Source: Sphaerulina vaccinii
Taxonomy: Eukaryota > Ascomycota > Dothideomycetes > Mycosphaerellales > Mycosphaerellaceae
NCBI GenBank assembly: GCA_022570795.1
Contig: JAKUDP010000004.1
Span: forward strand, 1,798,001-1,862,000
DNA: 64,000 nucleotides
Direction of reading: 5' to 3'
Below are positions 53,037-63,139 of this stretch, piece after piece. The stretch's first letter is position 1. Each line of letters starts with the position of its first letter. The notes beneath the pieces are model-generated. The model ran no database searches. It was not told the DNA's origin and was given only the letters and a program-made list of their open reading frames with translations. Made by a program: the position numbers and the translations under genes.

Positions 53037-55625
53037 CTACTGAGCTCTGATAGCATTACCAAGAGCACCACCCGTGAAGCCAGATCCACCACCGCGCTGA
53101 CCACCAAAGTCTCCACGACCACGGCCTCCTCCGCGGCCGCGACCACCTCCACGGCCGCCACGACCGCCACGTTGCGGTTGTCTCTCGAATGCGTTCGAAG
53201 TTCCTTGTGTTCGCTGTTCCAGTACGCGCTCGTTGCTCTCGATGAGATTTTGTGCCTTGTCGGCAAGTGTGAGCGACAAGCTCTGCAGTCTGCTAAGCTC
53301 CACGCCCTTACGGAAGATGATAGCGCTGTTGACTTGGTCCAGAGCGGCGGCGAGGTCCTCGTGGTGGATCATCTTGCTTACTATAGCAGTGACCTTACGA
53401 GACTCAAGCTCAAACATCTCGGCCAGGTTCTGGATCGATAATGTGTCGTAGAAAGGAGCATATGTGAAGAGGTATGTTCGGAGACCTTCTTCTTGGATTT
53501 GGCCTTCAAGCATCTTCTTGATCTCCTCGGCTTGTGGCAGAAGCTCCCAGATCTTGATGGTAGTGATGAATTCAGCCGACTTCTTCCACTCGCCAGCAGC
53601 CAACGCCTTGGAAGCCTGCATGACGTGGTCACGGGTGTTCTCCGGAGGTCCTGTGAAGATCTGACGCTCGTGGTACTCCAACATGCGTCGATATGACTTA
53701 GAGATGACACGCTTCTTCAGGTCGGGCGAAGAGCCAGATTGTGCGAGTGTTGGGATCTCGAGAAGCATAGAGCAAGTCAAGTAGACACACTCAAGGAGTT
53801 CGAGGTTGATATGCATGTGGAAAGGTAGCTGTCTCTGTCGCTCCAGGCGTTCCTGCTCTGGGGTGATCTGTGAGTAGCGCTGCATCTGCAATCCTTGGGC
53901 GAGAAGTTCCTTCTGCCTCTGGCTACCGCAGATATCCTGCAGAGAGGTTTGGCACTCGTAGACGAGACCAGCCCGGAACGCGCATAGACCGACCTGCGTA
54001 AGTGTTCGGTTGTAGAGGATCTGGGTGTTAACGTCGAAGGTGCCAATTGTTTCCTGAAGATGTGACATGAGCATCATGTCACGGGCGCGGTAGTAGTGGT
54101 CGTGGAGGGCAAGGTAGTAGATCTGGCAAAGCATGGCGCGTCCTTTTATGATGCCCTCAGCGTGCTTGAACAGGTACCCGGCAAGAGTCTCCACGAGAGT
54201 GGTGATGTCTGCGCTCTTCGACCGAGGAGTGATTGCGGAGTCGAGCTTGGATGAAATCTCCTTCCAGCTGTTCTCCTCGAGGATCGTGACAACCTGCGAA
54301 GGCTTGAAGTAGACGTGTTCGAGGCGGCGCATGACAACGCGGTTGACGTTCTCTTGAGAAGCATCCAGCTTTGGCAGAGACTTCAGGTGTTCGGCGTAGA
54401 TCGAGGCGCGGACAATGTTGGAGTAGAGGATGCCCTCGTCTTGCAGACGCTCAACATACTCAGAGGTGTGTGGGTCGACGTGTTGCAGAACTCGAGTAAG
54501 CTCATCGTCAAGACGCTCGACAAAGGAGATGACGCTGCCTGGAGTCTTGAAGAGCTCGCCATCGGTGATTGTTGGCAGCTTCTCAACATCTTCCCACTCC
54601 TCAGCTTGCTCAACAACCACAATGTTCTTGTTGCTTTCGAGAATGCTGAGAAGTTGGGCAATCTCCGATGCTGCCAGCTTCCATTGCTCTTGTGCCATCT
54701 GCGAACCAGTACCACTAGTCAAGTCGAAGCGGGTAGCGATGAGAGTCAGGAGCACGCGAATCTTCTGGTAGTCAACGACAGCCACCTCGACAAGCTTCTC
54801 CATTATGCGGATCTGCTCCATGCGATCCGTGTTCTTCTTACCACGAGACGACACAATATCGCGCAAGTGCTTAAGAATGCTCTCTGGTGTGTAGATCATG
54901 GCCTTACCGCCAGCACCAACCATAGTGAACCCATCGTCGTCGCCTTCGCCGGCCTCTGCGCTGCTGGCAATTGTGGACTTGGCCTTCTTTGCCTTGGGTG
55001 CTTTTGGCTCCTCAACGATGTCCTCCTTCATGTACTCATCGGGGTCCTTCCTGAATGCGTCTACTTCTGTGGCGTAGTCGCGGTTGTTCTTCTTGATCTT
55101 CTGGCGCAGAGCATTGAGACCCTTCTGTGCGATCGGGTTCATCTTCTTGCCAGGCGTGACCTTTTGCTTCTCGAACGCCTCTGCGACCAGTGTCTCGAGC
55201 TCAGCGATAGTCTTGACGTACATTTTCGGTGCCTTGCCGTCCAGATCGCGAATGAGCGTGGGCAGCTGGCGGTTCATCTTGTCATAGTTCTCGTTGATGG
55301 CGTTCCAATCGCTGATCTTTTCTCCATTCTCAATCAATCGAATCGTGCCCTCCAACTCGTCAAATCGCTTGTCTTTCGCAGACTTCACGACTGTGACTTT
55401 GTCCTCGTCGCTCTCCTCGTCTTCCGATGAAACCTCGCGCAAGAAACGGTTCGCGCCAGTCTTTCCACCCTCATCGTCGCTGCTGGAGTCGGAGTCATCG
55501 TCATCATCTTCCTCGGAGCTCTCCTCCTCGCTGTCATCCTCTGCCTTCTCCTCCTCGCTGTAGAGTTCCTCCTCGTCGGAGCTGGACTCGCTGGAGCTGT
55601 CTCCTTGATGGAAGAATCGAGACAT
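53037..55625 (-). CDS. NIP1: Translation initiation factor eIF3 subunit c
   Basis: A single exon of 862 residues, the family length. The N terminus is the typical Ser/Glu/Asp tract (MSRFFHQGDSSSESSSDEEE) that binds eIF1 and eIF5, followed by KDKRFDELEGTI and the helical body. The PCI domain occupies roughly residues 600-800. The C terminus is an RGG/GGR-rich tail, as in other filamentous ascomycetes, probably methylated and RNA-binding. eIF3c is a core subunit that holds the eIF3 complex on the 40S ribosome. A long antisense frame within it is a codon-bias shadow. Confidence 0.95.
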   Translation of the reverse strand: MSRFFHQGDSSSESSSDEEELYSEEEKAEDDSEEESSEEDDDDDSDSSSDDEGGKTGANRFLREVSSEDEESDEDKVTVVKSAKDKRFDELEGTIRLIENGEKISDWNAINENYDKMNRQLPTLIRDLDGKAPKMYVKTIAELETLVAEAFEKQKVTPGKKMNPIAQKGLNALRQKIKKNNRDYATEVDAFRKDPDEYMKEDIVEEPKAPKAKKAKSTIASSAEAGEGDDDGFTMVGAGGKAMIYTPESILKHLRDIVSSRGKKNTDRMEQIRIMEKLVEVAVVDYQKIRVLLTLIATRFDLTSGTGSQMAQEQWKLAASEIAQLLSILESNKNIVVVEQAEEWEDVEKLPTITDGELFKTPGSVISFVERLDDELTRVLQHVDPHTSEYVERLQDEGILYSNIVRASIYAEHLKSLPKLDASQENVNRVVMRRLEHVYFKPSQVVTILEENSWKEISSKLDSAITPRSKSADITTLVETLAGYLFKHAEGIIKGRAMLCQIYYLALHDHYYRARDMMLMSHLQETIGTFDVNTQILYNRTLTQVGLCAFRAGLVYECQTSLQDICGSQRQKELLAQGLQMQRYSQITPEQERLERQRQLPFHMHINLELLECVYLTCSMLLEIPTLAQSGSSPDLKKRVISKSYRRMLEYHERQIFTGPPENTRDHVMQASKALAAGEWKKSAEFITTIKIWELLPQAEEIKKMLEGQIQEEGLRTYLFTYAPFYDTLSIQNLAEMFELESRKVTAIVSKMIHHEDLAAALDQVNSAIIFRKGVELSRLQSLSLTLADKAQNLIESNERVLEQRTQGTSNAFERQPQRGGRGGRGGGRGRGGGRGRGDFGGQRGGGSGFTGGALGNAIRAQ

Positions 55626-56215
55626 CGTGGGCGGCGTTGATGTCGGTAATCGATGTTCGGGCGGCCCTCGCCTTATATGTGCTCGTTGTCGTCGCCGTGT
55701 GAGTCAGGAATCTGACTTGTCGTGCGGAACAGATTGTGATTGTTCGCGCGTTGAAGTTGCCTCCACGAATTTTGAGTGCCAAGGAAGGCGGGGTCTTGAT
55801 TGGTTCCCTCCCTCACAACTTTCGACTCACCAAACAACAACCTATGAGACGCGACAACAATGGCAGATGACTGAAAATGTGCTTGATCATGGTTGGGCAT
55901 GCATTGGATAAGGACTCAAGCATCACAGTGCTGGATGAAGACGCCAATAAGATGATATTCATCACTTTACACACATCCATCCACGGGCTCTCAGCGGTTC
56001 TCGGCCTGGTCTACAATATGTTATCCTCTCAGATATGTATAGCGTGACCTCACAGGATGCGATCATGTCCGAGTCGTTGAAGTTATCCCAGGAATGCCAG
56101 AAGTCAAGGCCCAAGCCAGCTTCGATGCAACTCCGCTCGAGATGTGGTCATTATGCATTTCTATGTAAGTCTTACTCGCCAACGCCACCCTCAATGCATG
56201 CACAAGGCCTCACGC
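55626..56215. other. Intergenic, promoter of eIF3c
   Basis: 590 bases between two genes on the minus strand. No coding signal was recognised. Confidence 0.4.
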
Positions 56216-56956
56216 TCACTCCTCCCTCTCAATCACCAAATCCGAGAAACTAACCTCAAGTGGCTTCTCGTCATCCTCTCCATCCTCCGGCGTCGGCTTA
56301 GCCGCATACACACCAACCCAGATATCCTCTTCATCTCTCCCCTCCATAAACGCCCACTTGATCTCTCTCATCGGCTACAGCAAGTCAGCATGCATTTATC
56401 ACATCGAAGAACGCAGACAGCTAGAACTCACCTTCATCTTCTCCTCACCATGCTGACAAGCATAAATCCACAACGTCTTCTCCTTCCTCTCAATCTTAAA
56501 CCTCGCTTTCTGATGAAACTCCTGAGACATAGGCGCCAAAGACCAATCACTAAACCTATCAGTTCCAACGATCCCCAACACAGCAGATAATTCAAAAAAC
56601 TCTATACCCGCCTTGATCCACTTGCTCGGCCTCACAGGATTCTCCTCATCCTCATCCTCGGCCTTCTTGATATCCCCCTCCTTGGTATGGCGAGGAGTGT
56701 TAGATGATGGGAATGCGAGAACTAGACCTCCTTGGTCGTATTGTGTATGCCAGGGAGCGTAGACTGTTACGGATATGCTCTTGAATGAAGAGGCTGGGAT
56801 GAGCTGGAAGATTGTGGGGGCGTTGAAGACGTCGTCTGTATCTGAGCGTCGCCAAATGTCTGTCTTTGGAGGGGCGGTTATGGTGAAGGATTCTGTTGTT
56901 GGGTCTTCTTTTGGTACGGAGGCACCGTTTATTGAGGCCCAGTCTGAGGATGGCAT
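56216..56956 (-). CDS. DUF1349-like protein, 227 residues
   Basis: Exons 56432-56956 and 56216-56374, phase 0, give 227 residues. The fold is predicted beta-rich; phrases such as DIWRRSDTDD, GGLVLAFP, WIKAGIEFF, LWIYACQ and, after the intron, REIKWAF and WVGVYAAKP match the DUF1349 family (concanavalin-like, named after yeast 'regulation of enolase' proteins). An acidic Lys/Glu/Asp insert sits in the middle (about residues 90-105). No signal peptide is present, so it is probably cytosolic. The molecular function is not established. Confidence 0.8.
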
Positions 56957-57435
56957 TTTGCTTATTATCGTGTTCTGGTTCTGATATTGTTGTTGTTTCT
57001 GCTGGTCTTGTGTGCTTCTATGCGATGCTTTGATCTACATGTAGCTTTCTTGTACTTTCTTGGGCGTGGCTTCTATTATTATATACGACGGCTGATGTTG
57101 ATACGTGAGGTGTTTACGGACGTGGCACTAATAGCCTGACGACATCGGTCATGCAGCATACAGCTGCGGGTGGGACAAATCAAGACGATCCGCCAGTGGC
57201 GCTCACTTTCCCAGTTGGGCAATAGCTCTGCGCCACGAGATGTTTGTCAAGGCGGTAGGCACAAAAGTAAACATGCCTATTCCTGGCTCATCTGGAACTA
57301 GAGATAAGAGGTGTTATGAATGTCAAGGCCGACAGATTTGTATGTGTACTGCCAAGTGCCAGCTCAGACGGCATGAGTTGGCAACAACCACATGGTGGCT
57401 GTCAGTGATCTGCATAGAAGTCTGATGCTGTCGAA
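56957..57435. other. Intergenic
   Basis: 479 bases. The left part carries the promoter of the DUF1349-like gene (minus strand), AT-rich with runs of TATTATTATATA near 57070-57085. Confidence 0.4.
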
Positions 57436-58723
57436 TCAAAGAGCACCTCCTGTCAAAATAGGTCCACTAAGGTCCTCTCCCTCCCTCTGTTCTTCCCAGG
57501 CTCTCAACCCTGCTTCAACACCATCAGAGAAGTCTCTAGACCTCTCATCAGTATCACAGCGAAAGCCCAAAGCATTCGTCCTCCACCCAAGCCAGCTCTC
57601 CGCTCTAGCACCCTCTTTAGCAGCAAGCAACCCAATTGAGACATCCTTCATCCATTGTCTGCCATCGCCATCGTAGAAACAAGTAGCACCGCAAGTTCCG
57701 CAGAAGAACCGATGGCAGCCTGGAGATGAAGTGTACTTCTTCAGGGTACCGAAGTCGAACGTGAAGGGTGATCTGCCCTCTGCGTCGAGTGACAGATCTA
57801 CTGTAGGTATGAAACCCCAGAACTGTGTTTCCGTCCCAGATGCGAGTCGGCATGAGTCGCAGGCACAGAGTCCTGCTCGGAATTTGGTGTTGTGGTCTCG
57901 CAGCCAGTAGGCGGTCTCGAAGCCTTCACCTTCTGGTGGCAGGTCATATTGTGAGTCTCCTTCTAGAGTGGGCAGTTTCGGCTAGGCTATCTTGGCTACA
58001 GCTGATTTCAGTGAAGGGCGTGCGATGTAGAAGGAAACGCCTCCGCATATGCAGTACCCGTGCAATCGATCATCGGGAGAGGCTTGCACATTCGGTCGAG
58101 ATGGAGACTGCCAATATAGCGAGATCTCATTGATGGTATCATCAGACTTCGAGTTGAGGTTTGCACTGGCTTTGCCTTGACCACCAAATTGAGCTGGCCA
58201 GCGTTGAATTCTTTTGCCATTGACTTCGTGCAACATGTCGGAGAATCCGCCATCAAGTGTGTCCTGGATATGTTCGTGACTTTGCCATTCGAGAATGCCA
58301 TCAATCTGCTCGAGTGTGCCTGTCGTGACATCCCAGGTGACCTATAATCAGATCAGCCTGATTTGCATTTCCTGGGTCGCACTGGCAACTGCTGGCAGCT
58401 TATGAGAACCCTACCTTGCTATTCGGATCGTTCCCATCTGCCTGGCAGCGCGCAACCATAAAGCAGCCACATGTCGTGCAGAAGTACTGTGTGATGCGCT
58501 TAGAGAAGACGTAGCCTGTGAGTCTGTCGAAGAGAGACGGGTCAGGCTTGTAGTATTCCGGCATGAAGGTGACAGTGAGGCATAATTGGCCCGTCATATG
58601 TCGGCAGGAGTCGCAGTGGCACATGTAAGCCTTCAAGGGGAGATCTTCTTCTCGTACGGCGATCTCGTGAGCACTGCTGCCACAAAGGCATGTTGCTTTC
58701 AGGGTTCGGATATCATTCGCCAT
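57436..58723 (-). CDS. Tandem GFA-domain protein interrupted by one TAG
   Basis: Exons 58415-58723 and 57436-58341, phase 0, form one frame of 405 codons with a single internal TAG at 57982-57984. Two glutathione-dependent formaldehyde-activating (GFA/CENP-V) domains are encoded, each with its zinc cysteines. Domain 1: CLCG, CHCDSC, CTTCG. Domain 2: GYCICGG and FYIARPS before the TAG, then CACDSCRLASG and FFCGTCGATC after it. The stop thus falls inside the second domain, which stays conserved for 180 codons behind it. Domain 1 alone could be a functional product. The stop may be a nonsense allele, a read-through site or an edited codon. Members bind zinc; substrates are mostly unknown. Confidence 0.75.
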
Positions 58724-59234
58724 GCTTGATCAAGTTCGAAGTTTGGATATTGGTACGGAAATCTGATATCAGCAGTAGATGCTTCGGTGAACAAGAAAGA
58801 GATAGAGATAGAGATATGGGACTCTGCACACTCATGTGGGCTGCTGATACCCCTCGCGTGTACGAGTACAAGGTGTTACAGATACGGCAATTGCAAGGGC
58901 GTCGATAGCAGTTTCCAAGAAGAAGAAGAACATGATGAGTACAGACTGTCGCAGGATGTGCTCAACTACGAATGATGGCTGAGGACCAAAATTGACATGT
59001 GTTGTAGGAGGTAGCATGATGGATGGAAAGAGGACTCGAAAAGGTCAAGCGCGATGAGAGACTTCGTCATTTCCTTACTTTTGAATTCGTCGACCTCACA
59101 TTCCACTTCCATTTTCACTTCACTTCCGCGTCGCTCTTTACCCGGTGGCCTCTTCGTGTTGATTCTTGCAATACTACAACCTCCTCTCGACAGTATCAAT
59201 TCGACAACGAGGACTCGACGGGCAGACACCACAG
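58724..59234. other. Divergent intergenic region
   Basis: 511 bases between the GFA gene and the poly(A) polymerase gene, transcribed away from each other. No recognised element. Confidence 0.4.
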
Positions 59235-62200
59235 ATGGGCGACTCATATCACCCACCACCGCGCGATCGCGCGCGGTACGATCGCGACGGCTATCGTCCA
59301 CAGGACAGAGGCGACCGCTACTCTCCACCTCGCTATGTCGACAGCTATCGCAATGAGCGACCCAACGAGGACGCGTATCTCGCGAATGGACGGAGAACTG
59401 ATTATCGCGACAACAACAATGGCTTCAGCTTCCGTGGTGCTGCAAGTGAGCGAGAGGTTCCGCGCGACGCACGAGCAGACACGTATCGCCCACCTCAAAG
59501 TGATTTCACTTTCTCAGCGCGAGGTCCTGCAGCTCCGCACTTTCCACCAGTCTCGTCGAACCAGCAGCCGCCCCCTCGCCGCAACCAGCCTGCTCCTCGT
59601 GGAAGTAGAGGTGGTCGAGGTGGCCGAGGCAGGGGCCGCGGCGGGCGATATATCAAGCCCGCGCACAATCGCGCCATTCTCGGTTTCACCGAAGATGGTG
59701 TAGCTGAAGAGATGTTCGGCACTGCTGAGCATGCCAAGTTCGACGCAGAAATGGAGTCGAGTGACGAAGGCTCAGACGAAGACGATGAAAACAACGAGCA
59801 GCCGCGCAAGCGCGTCAAGGTCGACGACGAGGCCGAAGCACAATTTGCACGACCTCAGTGGTCAAATCCTGATCCGTACTCTGTCCTGCCTCCTACTGAT
59901 ATAGTGACCACTGCGAAGAAGGACATTGTCCAGACCATCCGGAAGCGCAAGGCTGAGGCTGCTGCGGCTGCTGCCAAAGTCGGCTCTATTGCCCAGAATG
60001 ACGACTTCATCTCTTTCAATTTCGATGATGATGAGATGAAGGAACAGTCCGAGGAAGGCGAGATCGACTCGTCCGAGGGCGATGATAATGACTTTGTCGG
60101 TGCACCGCCCGCACTCTCAGCTGCGCAATTGCCTCCACCACCTCCGCCTGAAGACAATAGCTACAACAGCTACAATGCCTACATCCCGCCTCCACCGCCC
60201 GATCTTGGACTGCCACCGTCTCCTACTGGTGCCGTCATGCCCAGCGATGACGAGCTCATGGAGAATTACGCCAGAGGTGCCGGTGGTAAGCGTAAGCGTG
60301 GCTTTGAGCAGACAGTATCTGCATCTGCCGGCGTGATCGTGGATGAGTGGTTGCCAGATGGTTCAAATATGACTCCTTGGGTCCCACAGAATGCCGGCTA
60401 CACGTCTAGTGTCGGTTTAAGGTACGTGCATCCGTCGACCCACTGCGGTAGAGCGAGCTGTGTGCCAGACCTCTACAACTCGGGCATGATCATAGGGTCT
60501 CCTTTTTCTAGCTTTGCTGACACATCTTCAAGCAGATTGCACAAGGAGATAGTGGATTTCTACAGTTACGTCCAACCAAGGGATTACGAGCGGAACTGTC
60601 GCCTGGATTTGCTTGACCGCATCGATCGTGTCGTGCGCACCTCTAACGGAGGCGCCGATGTGAAGGTAAAGTCATTCGGCTCGTTCGCTTCCGATCTCTA
60701 CCTACCAACTGCGGATATGGACCTGGTGGCCGTCTCACGGAACTATCTAAGCGGCGGCCAGGCGATGTTCTGCAATTCTAGGGGGAAAATGTACAAGCTT
60801 GCAGCTAATATTAAGAGTCGTGGCATTTGCGAGCAAGTCGTTGTTATCGGCAAGGCAAAGGTACCGATCCTCAAGTTCGTTGATGAGGCCACTGGCATAA
60901 AAGTCGACATCTCCTTTGAGAACGACTCAGGCCTCCGAGCGATCGAAACATTCGTGGAGTGGAAGCAGCGTTACCCTCAGATGCCCGTTCTGGTCATGGT
61001 CGTCAAGCAATTCCTTCATATGCGAGGTCTCAATGAGGTTTTCTCTGGCGGCATTGGTGGCTTTACTATCATCTGCTTGGTCACCAGCATGCTGCAGCAC
61101 ATGCCGGCGCCCCCAAGCGGTGAGGAGTATAGCTATGGCGAGCTCTTACAGGAGTTCTTCGACCTTTACGGCAACCGCTTTGATGTTCGCGTTACGGGTA
61201 TCATGATGAATCCTCCTAGACTCTTCAACAAGCACAAGGACCAGGTGCAATGCAAGATCAATGGAAATACGCTCACGATCGTGGACCCCAATCGTCCCGA
61301 CAATGACATCTCCGGAGGTTCGCGCGAGATCCTCAAGGTGTTCAAATGCTTCAGTGGAGCTCACGCTGCAATTCAGAAGCGGCTCGATGAGATTCGCACA
61401 GGCAAAAGCGATTCAGAGAGCATCCTTGGGTGCATCATCGGCGGCTGTTATACGTCTTTTGAAGCTCAGAGAACTTTGCTTCGAGACCTCGCCGGGCACG
61501 CTCGTCCTCAGAGATCGAACGCTTCGCACAATTACGATCAACCCCCACCACCACCTCCGCGACGCGATTACCTACCGCCGCAGCACCAACAGGGCTACTT
61601 CGAGTATCCGCAGTACCCGACAGAGCGACCCCAAGCCTACCAGTCGCACGCGTCCTCGAGTAGAGCCGCGCCACCTGGGACGTCACGACCTCACCCGCTT
61701 CCGAACCAACCACCTCCAGGACTGAGATTTGGCGATCCACCTAGATCGCCACCACAAGCTGGGTACGCATACTCCCCATACGCATCAACAGCCGCCGGGG
61801 ACTGGTCGTCAGGTCCACCGTACTACGAGTCAGCTCCCCCGCGTGATGTCGGCCGCTCCTTTCACCGGCGGTAACCCGCAACTCACGGGCAGGAAGCTGA
61901 CTTTCATGTAGTAACCAAGGCAACCAGAGGCCGTCAAAGAGAAAGCGGAGGGAGATCCATCCGCAATTCGCTGCAGCTATCGCAGCCAACAAAGCCGACG
62001 CGCCTGTGAACCCACCTCAGCAGAAGCTTACTAAGGGGCAAAAGAAAGCGGCGAAAGCAGCGAGAGCCGCACAAGCCGCAGCAGTCGCAGCGAGCAGGTG
62101 AGTGCTGACTACGACATTTTGGACAAAGTATTTCGAATTGAGCCCTTGGCAACAGTTCGACAGCCCCGCCGGTCGACACCACGAGCATGAATACTACGAA

Positions 62201-62393
62201 CGCGAAACCGAAGAAGAAAAAGAAAAACAAGAACCCGACGACTGCGCAGACAACAGCAACAACGACTAAGAAGAACATGACACCGTATCCTCCGAAAGGC
62301 GATAAGGAATCGCGTAGAGCGCTCAGGGAGCGCAAGGTCGAAACGAGGAAGGCAAAGAAAGCTGCGAGCGCCGCAGCACCTACTGGGTCCTGA
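59235..62393 (+). CDS. Trf4/Cid14-type non-canonical poly(A) polymerase, 981 residues
   Basis: Exons 59235-60421, 60536-61870, 61912-62097 and 62156-62393 give exactly 982 codons with the stop. The N-terminal 375 residues are disordered: Arg/Tyr/Pro-rich, an RGG-type stretch (RGGRGGRGRGRGG), an acidic region and poly-Pro. The nucleotidyltransferase core starts at LHKEIVDFY and has the catalytic FGSFASDLYLP...DMDLV (GS plus DxD). The PAP-associated domain follows with PNRPDNDISGGS. The C terminus is Pro/Tyr-rich and ends in a Lys/Ala-rich tail from the two last exons. Trf4 works in TRAMP, adding short A-tails to aberrant nuclear RNAs for exosome decay. Intron 1 is 114 bases without stops; intron 2 is only 41 bases. 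Without the last introns the protein would end at 61874. Confidence 0.88.
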
Positions 62394-63139
62394 TTGCATG
62401 CGCAAGCAGGAGGGAGCAGACGATCGGTAACGTGGCGTTTCATGGATTGATTTGCTACTACGCAGATGATACCCCTGTACTACTAGTTGACTAACACAGG
62501 ATGGCGGCGCTGACATGTACAGATGGGGTTTGGCACCGACTCTTTGCTAGTCGGTTCATTAGCGCCGTCGATCCTGCATATATGCTTGTTTCTACATTTT
62601 CCTCATACTATACTCACACACAGGTAACACACCGGCACACAAGCGAACGACGGCGACCTCGCCAGACCCACCTGGACACCAGTTAGCTGAGGCGATGCTC
62701 CGACTTGGAGCAACAAAGGCATGGCACAGAGGGCTACATACATTGATCAATGTCGACAGACGATCAGAAGGCAATGCGCAGAGGGCTACACTTATTGTTC
62801 GATCGCAAGATCCTTCATTATGAACTCGATGTCAGTGGACTCGCAGAAGTGCCAGCCCACGACGCCTTATGCTTTGCTGTTTCTACGGCTTGCGTGATGG
62901 CGGCATCAACACCCGCTTGCGGGACTTTTCTCATCGTTGCGCTTGTTCTCATAGAACAGGCGTGCGGAGAGGATTGGACAATATTACAGGCCTCGATGGA
63001 CCAGTACAGCACTACCTGGGAGACACAGTACTCTGGTCAAGGTACACAGCTGCTAGGACGAACGACACAGACGCCATAGAACCAGAGTTGAGGACGATTC
63101 CGAATGAGCTTGGTACTATAGTTTGAGCCGAGTTGGAGT
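62394..63139. other. Intergenic between converging genes
   Basis: 746 bases containing only weak frames. Both flanking genes end here, so it should carry their 3' ends. Confidence 0.4.

Noticed and set aside
54315..55430. A 371-codon plus-strand frame antisense to eIF3c
   Set aside because: The minus strand encodes an unmistakable eIF3c. The antisense frame is Leu/Val rich and mirrors its codon bias, with no motif of its own.
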